Origin: Streptomyces sp. A 4/2
GTDB taxonomy: Bacteria; Actinomycetota; Actinomycetes; Streptomycetales; Streptomycetaceae
Reading direction: 5' to 3'
NCBI RefSeq assembly: GCF_940670765.1
Contig: NZ_CALNVW010000024.1
Span: 29,269-93,268 of the forward strand
DNA: 64,000 nucleotides
The position numbers and the translations under genes are program-made. How positions within the stretch are numbered: the first letter of the stretch is position 1; every line of letters begins with the position of its first letter. Positions 1 to 8,324 of this stretch are shown here, piece by piece. The notes beneath the pieces are model-generated. The model saw only the letters and a program-made list of their open reading frames with translations, was not told the DNA's origin and did not search any database.

Positions 1-790
1 CGATCTCCGACTGCGTCATGTTGGCGACGAACCGCAGCGAGAGGATCTGCCGGTCGCGCGAGGGCAGTCCGGCGATGAGGGGCTTGAGCGACTCGATGTA
101 CTCGACGCCTTCGAGGTCGTGGTCCTCGTACCCGATCCGGTCCGCCAGCGCGCCCTCGGACTCGTCCTCCTCGGGCTGGGCGTCGAGAGAACTGGCGGTG
201 TACGCGTTGCTCGCCGCCATCCCTTCGACGACCTCTTCCCTGGTGAGGTCGAGGCGCGCGGCGAGTTCCGCCACGGTCGGGGCGCGGTCCAGCTTCTGTG
301 CGAGTTCGTCGCCCGCCTTGGCGAGGTCGAGACGGAGCTCCTGGAGGCGGCGCGGTACCCGGACCGACCAGGAGGTGTCGCGGAAGAAGCGCTTGATCTC
401 GCCGATGATGGTCGGCATGGCGAAGGTCGGGAACTCGACGCCCCTGCTGAGCTCGAACCGGTCGATCGCCTTGATCAGGCCGATGGTGCCGACCTGGATG
501 ATGTCCTCCATCGGTTCGCTGCGGGAGCGGAAGCGGGAGGCGGCGAACTTGACCAGAGCCAGGTTCAGTTCGACGAGTGTGTTGCGTACGTACGCGTAAT
601 CGTGTGTTCCCTCTTCGAGGGATTCGAGACGCGCGAAGAGCGTCTTCGACAGGGCCCTGGCATCCAGCGGGCCCACCTCGTCGTACGGCGGAATCTCGGG
701 AAGATCCTCGATTCCGGACTCGATCCGGTTGGGCTGGGTAGTCTGAAATTTCGACGGATCACTGTGGGATTCGTCGAGCCGGGGTGACAT
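1..790 (-). CDS. RNA polymerase sigma factor, SigB/SigF/SigG family (3' end cut by window edge)
   Basis: Alternative sigma factor of the stress/sporulation SigB-SigF type that redirects RNA polymerase; 263 codons are visible and the C-terminus lies outside the window. Region 2 spans about residues 75-140 (VKFAASRFRSRSEPMEDIIQ, then GTIGLIKAIDRF and PTFAMPTIIGEIKRFFRDTS), region 3 follows (TVAELAARLDLTREEV), and region 4.1 begins with LPSRDRQILSLRF. The ATG at 790 is chosen because GGAGG sits 5 nt upstream; in-frame ATGs at 802 and 814 are less well placed. The gene diverges from a STAS antagonist and a GHKL anti-sigma factor, the partner-switching pair expected for this family. In S. coelicolor I recall sigI in this neighbourhood, so it may be the sigI orthologue, but that is not proven here. 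Confidence 0.93.
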   Translation of the reverse strand, partial: MSPRLDESHSDPSKFQTTQPNRIESGIEDLPEIPPYDEVGPLDARALSKTLFARLESLEEGTHDYAYVRNTLVELNLALVKFAASRFRSRSEPMEDIIQVGTIGLIKAIDRFELSRGVEFPTFAMPTIIGEIKRFFRDTSWSVRVPRRLQELRLDLAKAGDELAQKLDRAPTVAELAARLDLTREEVVEGMAASNAYTASSLDAQPEEDESEGALADRIGYEDHDLEGVEYIESLKPLIAGLPSRDRQILSLRFVANMTQSEI

Positions 791-1039
791 GGCGTCCTCC
801 ATGGTTCTCGGCATATGGCTGCCGATGCCTGCGTGTCAGCGGTGTAGCGGCGCCTCCAAAGCCGGCCGTGTTCGAATGCTGTCGCTCCTACCCCTATCGG
901 CTAGTGAGGGACCAGCGCAAGTATCGAATGTCCGTATTGTGATAGTTCGTTGGCGTTGTTCGGGTACCGGACGGCGCGCGGAGGGCGTAGTCTTTCTCGC
1001 ACGTCAACGACATCTCCAACACGGTGAAGAGGGACGGAC

Positions 1040-1408
1040 ATGGACCGCGGGACGGTCGGCAGCGCGAACCGGGGCCGGCTTCAGGTCGGAGTCCGGTCCG
1101 AAGGCCGGAGCGAAGTCGTGACCCCGGCGGGTGAGCTGGATCACCACACCGCCGAATTGCTGAGCGAGCCGCTGGACAGGGCTCTGGAGCGGGGTCGGTC
1201 CCGGCTGGTCATCGACTGCTCGGAGCTGGAATTCTGCGACTCCACCGGCCTGAACGTGCTGCTGGGGGCCCGCCTCAAGGCGGAGGCCGCCGGGGGCGGG
1301 GTTCATCTGGCGGGGATGCAGCCGGTGGTGGCCAGAGTGTTCGAGATCACAGGCGCCGAGGCGGTCTTCACCGTGCACGATTGCCTGGAAGACGCACTGC
1401 GCGACTGA
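1040..1408 (+). CDS. STAS-domain anti-sigma factor antagonist
   Basis: A 122-aa single-domain protein of the SpoIIAA/RsbV/BldG type. The phosphorylatable serine sits in the conserved stretch FCDSTGLNVLLGARLKA (about residues 70-86), preceded by the strand SRLVIDCSELE. In the partner-switching scheme the unphosphorylated form binds the anti-sigma kinase and frees the sigma factor. It lies 117 nt before a GHKL kinase gene on the same strand and diverges from a SigB-family sigma gene, so all three likely form one switch. GGGACGG lies just upstream of the ATG as a ribosome site. Confidence 0.92.
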   Translation: MDRGTVGSANRGRLQVGVRSEGRSEVVTPAGELDHHTAELLSEPLDRALERGRSRLVIDCSELEFCDSTGLNVLLGARLKAEAAGGGVHLAGMQPVVARVFEITGAEAVFTVHDCLEDALRD

Positions 1409-1525
1409 TCCGCACACTCTGTCGAAAGAAAATGAGTGTTGTCACCATTCGGCAGGGCAGGAGTCCCTGCGCAATCCCTGTAACGCTGACTTTTTGAACT
1501 GGTGAATCGGTGAGGTGAAGCGCTG

Positions 1526-2017
1526 ATGAGCACCACCCGGCAGCAGCCGCCGGGGGACCTCGGCCCCGAGCGCGACAGCGCCGGACCAGCCTCGACCGTG
1601 TCCGCCGACGGCCGCATCCGCACGCTCTCCTTGCAGAGCGCCAGCGGCATCGTTCCGCTGGCGCGCGATTTCACGCGGCAGGCGCTGTACGACTGGGCCT
1701 GGCTGCCCGCGGCGAGCGCCGACCGGCGTGCCGCGGCGGAGGACGTCCTGCTGGTCGTGTCCGAGCTGGTCACCAACGCGTGTCTGCATGCCGAGGGCCC
1801 CGAGGAGCTGCGCGTCTCGTACGGGCCGAAGGTGCTCCGCCTGGAGGTCAGCGACCGCGGCGCGGGCCAGCCCGCGCCGCGCAGCCCGCACCGGGCGGGC
1901 CGCCCCGGCGGGCACGGCATGTTCATCGTCGAGCGGCTCTGTCTGGACTGGGGAGTCGTCCGTACGCCGGGCAGGCCCGGCAAGATGGTCTGGGCGGAGC
2001 TGGCCGCGCCCGCCTGA
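1526..2017 (+). CDS. GHKL ATP-binding anti-sigma factor (RsbW/SpoIIAB-like)
   Basis: A 163-aa protein with one HATPase_c_2 domain. The N-box is visible as LLVVSELVTNACLHAEG (about residues 73-89), the G1 box as VSDRGAGQPAP, and the G2 region as GGHGMFIVERLCLDWGV. Such kinases bind and inhibit a SigB-type sigma factor and phosphorylate the antagonist, here probably the STAS protein encoded just upstream. The start ATG follows a GAGGTG ribosome site. Whether it acts on the neighbouring sigma factor or on another in the genome cannot be read from sequence. Confidence 0.9.
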   Translation: MSTTRQQPPGDLGPERDSAGPASTVSADGRIRTLSLQSASGIVPLARDFTRQALYDWAWLPAASADRRAAAEDVLLVVSELVTNACLHAEGPEELRVSYGPKVLRLEVSDRGAGQPAPRSPHRAGRPGGHGMFIVERLCLDWGVVRTPGRPGKMVWAELAAPA

Positions 2018-2106
2018 GGGCGGAACGGCCCGCACGGCAGTCCGTACGACCGGCGCACGGGAGCGCCTGAGCTCCCGGTGTCCGCCCCTGTTGTCCCGCA
2101 TCCCCC

Positions 2107-2138
2107 AGAGCGCACCGATCCGGTGCGCTCTTTGTCTT
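2107..2138 (+). terminator. Rho-independent-type terminator after the anti-sigma gene
   Basis: Perfect 11-bp inverted repeat (AGAGCGCACCG / CGGTGCGCTCT) with a 3-nt loop, followed by TTGTCTT. It ends the STAS/anti-sigma unit and separates it from the surface-protein cluster that follows. Confidence 0.75.
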
Positions 2139-2228
2139 CCCTCGGCAAGGCCCCGGGCGTACCTTGAGCGCCCAATCTGATGTGTCGTCAGTAACTTAGC
2201 GGCGGCATCCGGCATAAGGGGACACGAG

Positions 2229-2945
2229 GTGTCGTACCAGAAGCGGACAGCGTTTGCGCTGGCGGCGGCGGTCGCGGGCTCGGTGGTGCTGATGACCGCA
2301 CCGGCGGCCCACGCCGACGTCGTGGACGTCAACTACCAGTGCAAGACGCCGATCGGGAACAAAGGAGCCGTCTCGCCCATCGACATCAAGGGCGTCAAGA
2401 GCGGCAGCGGCTACACCCTCAGCATGTCCTTCCAGAAGGGCGTCTCCTCCAGCCCGGTGGAGCTGGGCAAGGGTGCCATGAAGCCCAACGCGCTCATCCA
2501 GCTGGGTGGGGCGGAGAGCGGCACGGTCGCGGTCGCGGGACCGGCCAACGACGCGGCCATTCCCGCCAACACCCCCATCAAGATCAGCACTCTGACGGGC
2601 ACGTACACGCCCAAGAAGAGCGGCAAGGTCACCTTCACCGCCTCGACGCTCACCATCAAGGCGCTCGGGACGACGACCACCTGCACCCCGTCCAACAGTC
2701 CCAAGCCTTCCCTGGAACTGACGGTCGCGGGCTCGGGCGGCGGCGCGAGCGGCGGTACCGGCGGGAGCAGCAGTTCCGGCGGCAGCAGTACGAGCGGTGG
2801 CACCTCCCAGAGCGCGTCGGGCGGCGACCTGCCGAAGACCGGACCGCTGGACTCCACGATGGCGCTCGGCACGCTCGGCGGGACCGTCCTGCTGACCGGC
2901 GCCGCGGGTGTCCTCTGGCTGACCCGGCGGGGCCGGCCGGCCTGA
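2229..2945 (+). CDS. LPxTG-anchored secreted surface protein
   Basis: A 238-aa protein. Residues 1-29 form a Sec signal peptide ending in AHA. Residues 30-165 are an all-beta-looking domain beginning VVDVNYQCKTPIG and closing with LGTTTTCTP; its two cysteines probably pair. A Ser/Gly-rich linker follows, then LPKTG at 201-205, a hydrophobic segment and RRGRPA: a complete sortase sorting signal. The same domain recurs in the LAETG protein at 5128-6507. The GTG start follows AAGGGGACACGAG. First gene of a four-gene same-strand cluster. Function unknown; Streptomyces sortases usually take LAxTG, so the LPKTG motif is notable. Confidence 0.88.
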   Translation: MSYQKRTAFALAAAVAGSVVLMTAPAAHADVVDVNYQCKTPIGNKGAVSPIDIKGVKSGSGYTLSMSFQKGVSSSPVELGKGAMKPNALIQLGGAESGTVAVAGPANDAAIPANTPIKISTLTGTYTPKKSGKVTFTASTLTIKALGTTTTCTPSNSPKPSLELTVAGSGGGASGGTGGSSSSGGSSTSGGTSQSASGGDLPKTGPLDSTMALGTLGGTVLLTGAAGVLWLTRRGRPA

Positions 2946-3005
2946 GGTCCGGTGTCCGCGTGTCCTCGCCTGTCCTCGCGTAAGCCGGTACCCGGGAGTC
3001 GTTTC

Positions 3006-4019
3006 ATGCCGACGCGCATCGTCCGTTCCGCCGCGCTCACAGCCGCCGTGCTGCTGTGCTCGGCCCTGTCCGCACTCGTACCCGCCCACGCGGCGGGTCC
3101 CGCCGCGGGCGATCGCGCCTGGACGGCGGCTCCCGCGTCCGGCGGCGGGAGCAGGCCCGGCGAGGACGGCCGCCCGTACTTCTACCTGGAGGGCGCGGCG
3201 GGAACGGTACTGGAGGACACCCTGACGCTGACCAACCCGGGCACGAAACCGGTGTCGGTACGGCTGCGCGGGGCCGAGGCGTACAACACGGCGTCCGGTG
3301 CCTTCGCGATCCGCGGTACGGACGACTCGTGGATCACCCCGGCCGTCCGTACGGTGAAACTCCCGGCGCGCACCCGGGCCGACGTCCCGTTCAGCGTCAC
3401 CGTCCCCGCCACGGCCGCACCGGGCGATCACCCGGCCGCGATCGTGGCGTCGGCGGGCGGGCGCCAGGCCGGGGTACGGGTGCAACTGCGGGTCAGCGGG
3501 CCCACGCTGTCGGCGCTGACCGTCGAGGACGTCGGCGTCGACAAGGGCCGCGGGCTCATCCGCTACACCGTGGTGAACCGCGGCAACACCGCCCTCACCC
3601 CGAAGCTCGAAGTCCGCGCCGACGGCCTGTTCGGCCGTGTACTGCACCGGGCCCCGCACGCGCTGCCGATGGAAGTGCTGCCCGGCCAGCGTGTGCGGCT
3701 CACGGAGAAGTGGCCGCACCCACCGGCGCTGGACTCGGTACGGGTCCGGGTGACGCTGACGGCGGGAGGCGGCGCCCACGGCACCGGAACGGCCTCGGCG
3801 GTGTTCGTCCCCTGGGCGTGGGTGGCCGGTCTCGCGGCCGTCGTCGCACTGGGCGCCGGGGCGTGGTTCGTACGCCGGAGACGGCCTGCGGAACCGGAAC
3901 GGGCGCCTGCCGCCGGGTCGGACAGCGGCGACGGAGTCGTTGGAGCCGACGGAGCTGACGGAAATGACGAAACGCACGTGAAGAACAGCGAACCGGCTAC
4001 GGCGGGAGCGGCAACGTGA
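3006..4019 (+). CDS. Secreted, membrane-anchored protein with DUF916/WxL-PGBD-like architecture
   Basis: A 337-aa protein with a signal peptide (cleavage near residue 29, AHA), a beta-rich domain at about 45-165 (PYFYLEGAAGTVLEDTLTLT ... DDSWITPAVRTVKLPARTRA ... PATAAPGDHPAAIVASA), a second beta domain to about 255, a single TM helix at 267-288, and a basic RRRR stop followed by an acidic tail. The motif style (ligand-like N-domain with the APGDHPAAI turn, second domain, C-terminal TM) matches DUF916-DUF3324 proteins of Firmicutes WxL loci; this is a by-eye match. The ATG at 3006 is chosen over 2952 because it opens the signal peptide. It overlaps the next gene by 4 nt (GTGA), so the two are translationally coupled. 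Confidence 0.82.
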   Translation: MPTRIVRSAALTAAVLLCSALSALVPAHAAGPAAGDRAWTAAPASGGGSRPGEDGRPYFYLEGAAGTVLEDTLTLTNPGTKPVSVRLRGAEAYNTASGAFAIRGTDDSWITPAVRTVKLPARTRADVPFSVTVPATAAPGDHPAAIVASAGGRQAGVRVQLRVSGPTLSALTVEDVGVDKGRGLIRYTVVNRGNTALTPKLEVRADGLFGRVLHRAPHALPMEVLPGQRVRLTEKWPHPPALDSVRVRVTLTAGGGAHGTGTASAVFVPWAWVAGLAAVVALGAGAWFVRRRRPAEPERAPAAGSDSGDGVVGADGADGNDETHVKNSEPATAGAAT

Positions 4020-5131
4020 AGATCAAACCCGTCCGGTCCCCGAGGGCTCCCCAGCCCCTGCGGACCCTGCGGAACCTGGGAGTCTGGGGGGCGGCCCTGA
4101 CGCTGCTCCCCGCCCTGGTCCTCCTCCCGGCCACCGGCGCCGTCGCGGACGGTGGTCCGGGCGCCACCCTCTCCCAGCAACAGGCGGGCAAGGGCGGCGA
4201 CATCACCGTCAAGGGCACGGGCTGGCGCCCGCACGCCCTGCTGATGATGCTGATCTGCGGTCAGTCCGCGCCCGGCCGCGGCGTGATCGGCGGTACCAAC
4301 GCCTGCGCCAACGCCGACGGCCGCGCGGTGACCACCGACGCCAAGGGCACCTTCGACAAGAAGCTGCCGGTCGCCGAGCCGCCCAAGCCCTGCCCCTGCG
4401 TGGTGCACATCGCGACGGTGACCGGTGAACCGGCCGCCGCCGACGTGGTGTTCAAGGTGGCGGGCCATCCGGTGGCGCCCCTCCCCGAGGCCCCGGCGGG
4501 CGGGCGGCTCGCGGTGCTGTCCGCCGCCCGGCTCGAAGGGTCGAGCGGGATCCTCACCTGGTTCGGTGCACCGCCCAGCCGGCAGATCGTCTTCACGGTG
4601 GGCAATCTCGGTTCGACACCGGTCAAGGACCCCCTCTTCTCGCTCGGCACCTCGCACGGGGTGTTCGCGCCCCAGTGGGAGGACCGGCAGTGGCACGGCA
4701 CGATCGCGCCCGGCAAGAAGGCGCAGATCAAGCTGGACACCGAACTGTCGGCAGGAGCACACGGCGACTACCAGATCGCGGTCAGGTACAGCGGCAAGGT
4801 GCTGATCGAGCAGCCGTGGGGGGTGGGGCGTCCCTGGGGCGTCACGTTCTTCTGGCTGCTGCTGTGCGTGGTCGTGCCGGCCGCGGTGTTCCGCATCGGC
4901 ATGGCGGTGGTCGACAAGGTCCGGCCGCGGACCGGGCGCGGCCCTGGCGCCGGGCGCCACCGGACCGGGCTGCTGCCCGAACTCACCGTGAAAATACCCG
5001 CGTTCCGCAGGCCCGAGCAGGCGCCGAAGGCACCCGCCGACGGGCCGGAACCCCAGACCGCCACGGTTCTTCCGTGGTTCACCCCGGACACCGCACCGTC
5101 TGAGAACCATCCGACGAAGGGACATTCGTGA
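4016..5131 (+). CDS. Secreted protein with C-terminal membrane anchor, unknown function
   Basis: A 371-aa protein with a long N-terminal signal (about 1-44, ending GAVAD), an extracytoplasmic region, one TM helix at about 275-299 (FFWLLLCVVVPAAVF) and a basic, proline-rich cytoplasmic tail. The first ectodomain (GGDITVKGTGWRPHALLMML, then four cysteines in LICG, NACAN and CPC) has the strand spacing and paired cysteines of neocarzinostatin-type Ig-like folds, a weak resemblance only. The second (about 170-270) looks like an Ig-like beta sandwich. Overlaps its neighbours by 4 nt on both sides, so it belongs to a tight operon with the DUF916-like and LAETG proteins. Confidence 0.8.
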   Translation: MKIKPVRSPRAPQPLRTLRNLGVWGAALTLLPALVLLPATGAVADGGPGATLSQQQAGKGGDITVKGTGWRPHALLMMLICGQSAPGRGVIGGTNACANADGRAVTTDAKGTFDKKLPVAEPPKPCPCVVHIATVTGEPAAADVVFKVAGHPVAPLPEAPAGGRLAVLSAARLEGSSGILTWFGAPPSRQIVFTVGNLGSTPVKDPLFSLGTSHGVFAPQWEDRQWHGTIAPGKKAQIKLDTELSAGAHGDYQIAVRYSGKVLIEQPWGVGRPWGVTFFWLLLCVVVPAAVFRIGMAVVDKVRPRTGRGPGAGRHRTGLLPELTVKIPAFRRPEQAPKAPADGPEPQTATVLPWFTPDTAPSENHPTKGHS

Positions 5132-6507
5132 CCAGACAACGGAGGATGAGCGCGGCGGGATTCGCGCTGATGCTCGGCGGCGCGGGAATCGTGCTGGCCG
5201 CGGGCCCCGCCCAGGCCGCAGACATCTCGTACAAGACCGAGTGCATACCCCCGGCGATCTCCGGCCTGCCGCCCATCGAGGGCACGACCAAAGTGGAGAT
5301 CACGGCGCCCGCGACGGCAAAAGTGGGCGACGAGGTCGACGTGGTGTGGAAGACGGTCTCCGCCGCCTCCAACAATCCGAACATCCTCGACCTGGCCGCC
5401 GACACGGTCCAGCCCACGGGCACGGTCAAGGTGGCCGGGGCGCAGACCGCCGACCTGTCCATGCAGGGGCCCCGGACCAATCCGCCGATCGCCAAGGGCA
5501 GCCCGATGCTCTTGTCCGACATGACCGGCAAGCTGAAGCTGACCACGGCCGGTGATGTCACGCTGACCGCGGACCAGTACAACATCAACGTCAGCAAGCC
5601 GATCTCCACGGACACCAAGTGCACGCCGAAGGAGACCGTCCCGAAGTCGGTCACCATCAAGGTGACGGACGGCGGCGGGGGGACGACGACGGGCGGTACC
5701 ACCACGGGCGGTACGACCACGGGTGGCACCACCACCGGCGGTACGACCACCGGTGGTACGGACACGGGCGGGACGACCACCGGCGGTACCACCACAGGGG
5801 GCACGACCACCGGCGGGACGTCCACGGGTGGCACGACGACCGGCGGTACCGGCGGGGGCGCGACCGACTTCCCCGGCAAGCAGGTCGATGTCGCCTACAC
5901 CTGCAAGACCCCCATCGGTGACAAGAAGGCCACCTCCCCGGTGAAGATCAGCGCCAAGAAGGACGGCGGCTCCTACGGCCTCACGGTGAACTTCGCCAAG
6001 TCCGTGATGGACAGCCCGGTCGACATCCCCGCGGGCGCGGTCGTTCCCTCGATGGAGGTCAAACTGGGCGGCTCCGACAAGGGCACCGTCCATGTCGTGG
6101 GCCCGGCCAACAAGGAGGGCTTCAAGCAGGGCGCACCGATCGCGATCCCTGACCTGACCGGTACGTACAAGCCGGGCGCCAACGGCAAGTCGACGCTCAG
6201 CCCCGGCGTGCTCACGGTCAAGGCGCTCGGTACGACCACCACCTGCACCCCGCCGGCGAACGTCGGCGTCTCGCTGGAGCTCGACACCTCGGCCCAGCCG
6301 GGCGGAGCCTCCGGCGGTACGTCGACCGGCGGCACCACCGCGGGCGGCACCGGCGGGAGCACCAGCAGCAGCGGTGGACTCGCCGAGACCGGCGCGAGCG
6401 ACAACGGCAGCCTGCGGGCGCTCGGCCTGGTGGCCGGGACCGCGATCCTGCTGGGCGGCGCGGTGTTCACCTTCACCCCGTGGCGGAGGCTCCGCGGCAC
6501 CCGCTGA
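5128..6507 (+). CDS. LAxTG sortase-anchored two-domain surface protein with Thr-Gly repeat linker
   Basis: A 459-aa protein. Signal peptide to about residue 30 (AQA); domain A about 31-190; a (TTTGG)n-type linker about 190-250; domain B about 250-385; a second Gly/Ser/Thr linker; then LAETG at 418-422, hydrophobic helix and RRLRGTR tail. LAxTG is the signal recognised by Streptomyces class E sortases. Domain B (VDVAYTCKTPIGDKK ... LGTTTTCTP) is clearly homologous to the single domain of the LPKTG protein at 2229, and domain A is a more divergent copy with the same start and end cysteines. Last gene of the cluster, followed by a strong terminator. Confidence 0.88.
   Translation: MTRQRRMSAAGFALMLGGAGIVLAAGPAQAADISYKTECIPPAISGLPPIEGTTKVEITAPATAKVGDEVDVVWKTVSAASNNPNILDLAADTVQPTGTVKVAGAQTADLSMQGPRTNPPIAKGSPMLLSDMTGKLKLTTAGDVTLTADQYNINVSKPISTDTKCTPKETVPKSVTIKVTDGGGGTTTGGTTTGGTTTGGTTTGGTTTGGTDTGGTTTGGTTTGGTTTGGTSTGGTTTGGTGGGATDFPGKQVDVAYTCKTPIGDKKATSPVKISAKKDGGSYGLTVNFAKSVMDSPVDIPAGAVVPSMEVKLGGSDKGTVHVVGPANKEGFKQGAPIAIPDLTGTYKPGANGKSTLSPGVLTVKALGTTTTCTPPANVGVSLELDTSAQPGGASGGTSTGGTTAGGTGGSTSSSGGLAETGASDNGSLRALGLVAGTAILLGGAVFTFTPWRRLRGTR
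5692..5850 (+). repeat. Coding tandem repeat (15-bp TTTGG-type units)
   Basis: About ten degenerate 15-bp units of the form ACCACCACCGGCGGT encode the Thr-Gly linker of the LAETG protein. Units differ mostly at third positions. Such repeats can change copy number between strains and would alter spacer length between the two domains. Confidence 0.85.
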
Positions 6508-6534
6508 CCCGGGCACGCCACGTACCCCGCTACA

Positions 6535-6583
6535 GGCGAGGGCCCGGCCGCACCGGATCAACCGGTGCGGCCGGGCCCTCGCC
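6535..6583. terminator. Strong bidirectional terminator
   Basis: Perfect 22-bp inverted repeat with a 5-nt loop (ATCAA) between two convergent genes, the LAETG surface protein and the POT transporter. It can stop transcription from both sides. Confidence 0.88.
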
Positions 6584-6599
6584 CGTGTTCAGGACGGCG

Positions 6600-8090
6600 T
6601 CAGCGGACGTCGCCCATGAGTTCCTTCACCTTGCCGCGGTACATCCAGACCGCGAAGGCCGCGACCACCGCCATCGCGGCTTCGAGGCCGACCATGCCCG
6701 ACTTGTCGAGGTTGACGCCGGCCAGGGACATCAGGCTGGTGAAGCAGTCGCCCGCCGTGACGGCGAGGAACCACACGCCCATCATCTGGCTGGCGTACTT
6801 CGCCGGGGCCATCTTCGTGGTGACGGAGAGCCCGACCGGGGAGAGGCAGAGCTCACCGACGGTCTGGATGAAGTAGATCGCCACCAGCCACATCGGGCTG
6901 ACCCTCGACCCGTCGGTGGTCGACATCAGCGGCAGCATGAAGACGAAGAACGACACCCCGATCAGGAACAGACCCGACGCGAACTTGACGACGGTGCTCG
7001 GCTCCTTGCCCCTCCGGTTGAGCGCCAGCCAGATCCAGGCGACGACCGGGGCCAGCGCCATGATGAAGACCGGGTTCACCGACTGGTACCAGGACGTCGG
7101 GAAGTGGAAGCCGAACAGGGTGTTCGTGGTGGAGGAGTCGCCGAAGAGCGACAGCGTGGAGCCGCCCTGGTCGTAGATCATCCAGAAGACGGCAGCGGCC
7201 ACGAAGAACCAGATGTACCCGGACATCTTCTTCTGCTCCAGGCCGGACAGGTCCTTGTCGCGCTTGATGCGCACCAGGACACCGATCGGGATGAGCAGGC
7301 CGAGCACGGTGATCGGGTAGAGCGCCCACTTCTCCGTGAAGAGACCGCCGAAGACGACGATGCCGTAGAACACCGCGGCGACGATCAGGCAGATCAGGCC
7401 CTTGGTCAGGGTGGCGTTGCGCTCCTGGACCGACAGCGGCTTCGGGACGACGCTGCTGCGCGCGCTCAGGTGGCGGGTGCCGACGAGGAACTGGACGAGT
7501 CCCAGCGCCATGCCGACGGCCGCCAGGGCGAAGCCGAAGTGCCAGTTGACGTTCTCGCCCACGGTGCCGATGACCAGCGGCGCGAAGAAGGCGCCGAGGT
7601 TGATGCCCATGTAGAAGACGGTGAAGCCACCGTCCCGGCGGGGGTCGTCCGGACCCTTGTAGAGATGGCCGACCATCGTGGAGATGTTGGCCTTCAGCAG
7701 TCCCGAGCCGAACGCGACGAGGGCGAGGCCCGCGAAGAACGCGCCGGTGCTGGGCAGGGCGAGCGTCAGATGCCCGACCATGATCACCGAGGCCGCGATC
7801 GTGACCGTTTTACGGGGGCCCCAGACCCGGTCGCCGAACCAGCCGCCGGGCATCGCGAGCAGGTAGACCATCGCCAGGTAGATCGAGTAGATCGCCGTGG
7901 CGGTGGCCACGCTCAGGTGCGGACCGCTGTTGGAGACGAGGTACAGGGGGAGCAGGGCCCTCATGCCGTAGAAGCTGAAACGCTCCCACATCTCGGTCAT
8001 GAAGAGTGTTGCCAGGCCGCGGGGGTGGCCGAAGAAGGTCTTCTCCGCACCGGGGGCGCCGGTCGGGTCCTTCGTCAGGCTTGACGCCAT
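6600..8090 (-). CDS. POT/PTR family proton-dependent oligopeptide transporter
   Basis: A 496-aa multi-pass membrane protein (MFS superfamily) that imports di- and tripeptides with protons. The PTR family signatures are visible: FMTEMWERFSFYGMRALL near residues 30-47 (ExxERFxYY-type motif), then GGWFGDRVWGPRKT, and FYMGINLGAFFAPLVIG (the FYxxINxG motif). Length and about 12-14 hydrophobic segments fit DtpT/YjdL-type transporters. The ATG at 8090 is chosen because AAGGAAC lies upstream and the family N-terminus begins there. A single-gene unit with its own terminator; upstream lies a 462-nt region with large inverted repeats. Confidence 0.93.
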   Translation of the reverse strand: MASSLTKDPTGAPGAEKTFFGHPRGLATLFMTEMWERFSFYGMRALLPLYLVSNSGPHLSVATATAIYSIYLAMVYLLAMPGGWFGDRVWGPRKTVTIAASVIMVGHLTLALPSTGAFFAGLALVAFGSGLLKANISTMVGHLYKGPDDPRRDGGFTVFYMGINLGAFFAPLVIGTVGENVNWHFGFALAAVGMALGLVQFLVGTRHLSARSSVVPKPLSVQERNATLTKGLICLIVAAVFYGIVVFGGLFTEKWALYPITVLGLLIPIGVLVRIKRDKDLSGLEQKKMSGYIWFFVAAAVFWMIYDQGGSTLSLFGDSSTTNTLFGFHFPTSWYQSVNPVFIMALAPVVAWIWLALNRRGKEPSTVVKFASGLFLIGVSFFVFMLPLMSTTDGSRVSPMWLVAIYFIQTVGELCLSPVGLSVTTKMAPAKYASQMMGVWFLAVTAGDCFTSLMSLAGVNLDKSGMVGLEAAMAVVAAFAVWMYRGKVKELMGDVR

Positions 8091-8288
8091 GGTCGTTCCT
8101 TGCTTTTCGGGACGCGCCGCAGTCGGTGGTGCGCCCGGTGGGGGGAGGCCGGCACCGGTATGGCTCGTTCCCGCGCCCACGTCCGGGGGCCGGCCGGAAT
8201 GGATCCGTGCCGAAGGGGAAGACCACACCGGGATCCACGCCCCGCGTGCTGTGTCGCACGCGGAGCCCGGCCGCTAGGTCAGTCACTT

Positions 8289-8319
8289 TGTACCCGGCCG
8301 ACAGAGTCGACCGGGTACA
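8289..8319. repeat. Inverted repeat TGTACCCGG-N13-CCGGGTACA
   Basis: Perfect 9-bp arms with a 13-nt spacer. Could be a regulator site for one of the divergent genes, or the first hairpin of an untranslated RNA together with 8325-8361. Confidence 0.7.
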
Positions 8320-8324
8320 GAAAA

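Noticed and set aside
119..787. Plus-strand frame over the sigma factor gene
   Set aside because: Antisense to a sigma factor with intact regions 2-4; composition typical of a shadow frame.
6480..8084. 534-codon plus-strand frame opposite the POT transporter
   Set aside because: Shadow of the transporter gene: Asp/Arg/His-rich with no domain, no ribosome site. The minus strand has the clear PTR signatures.
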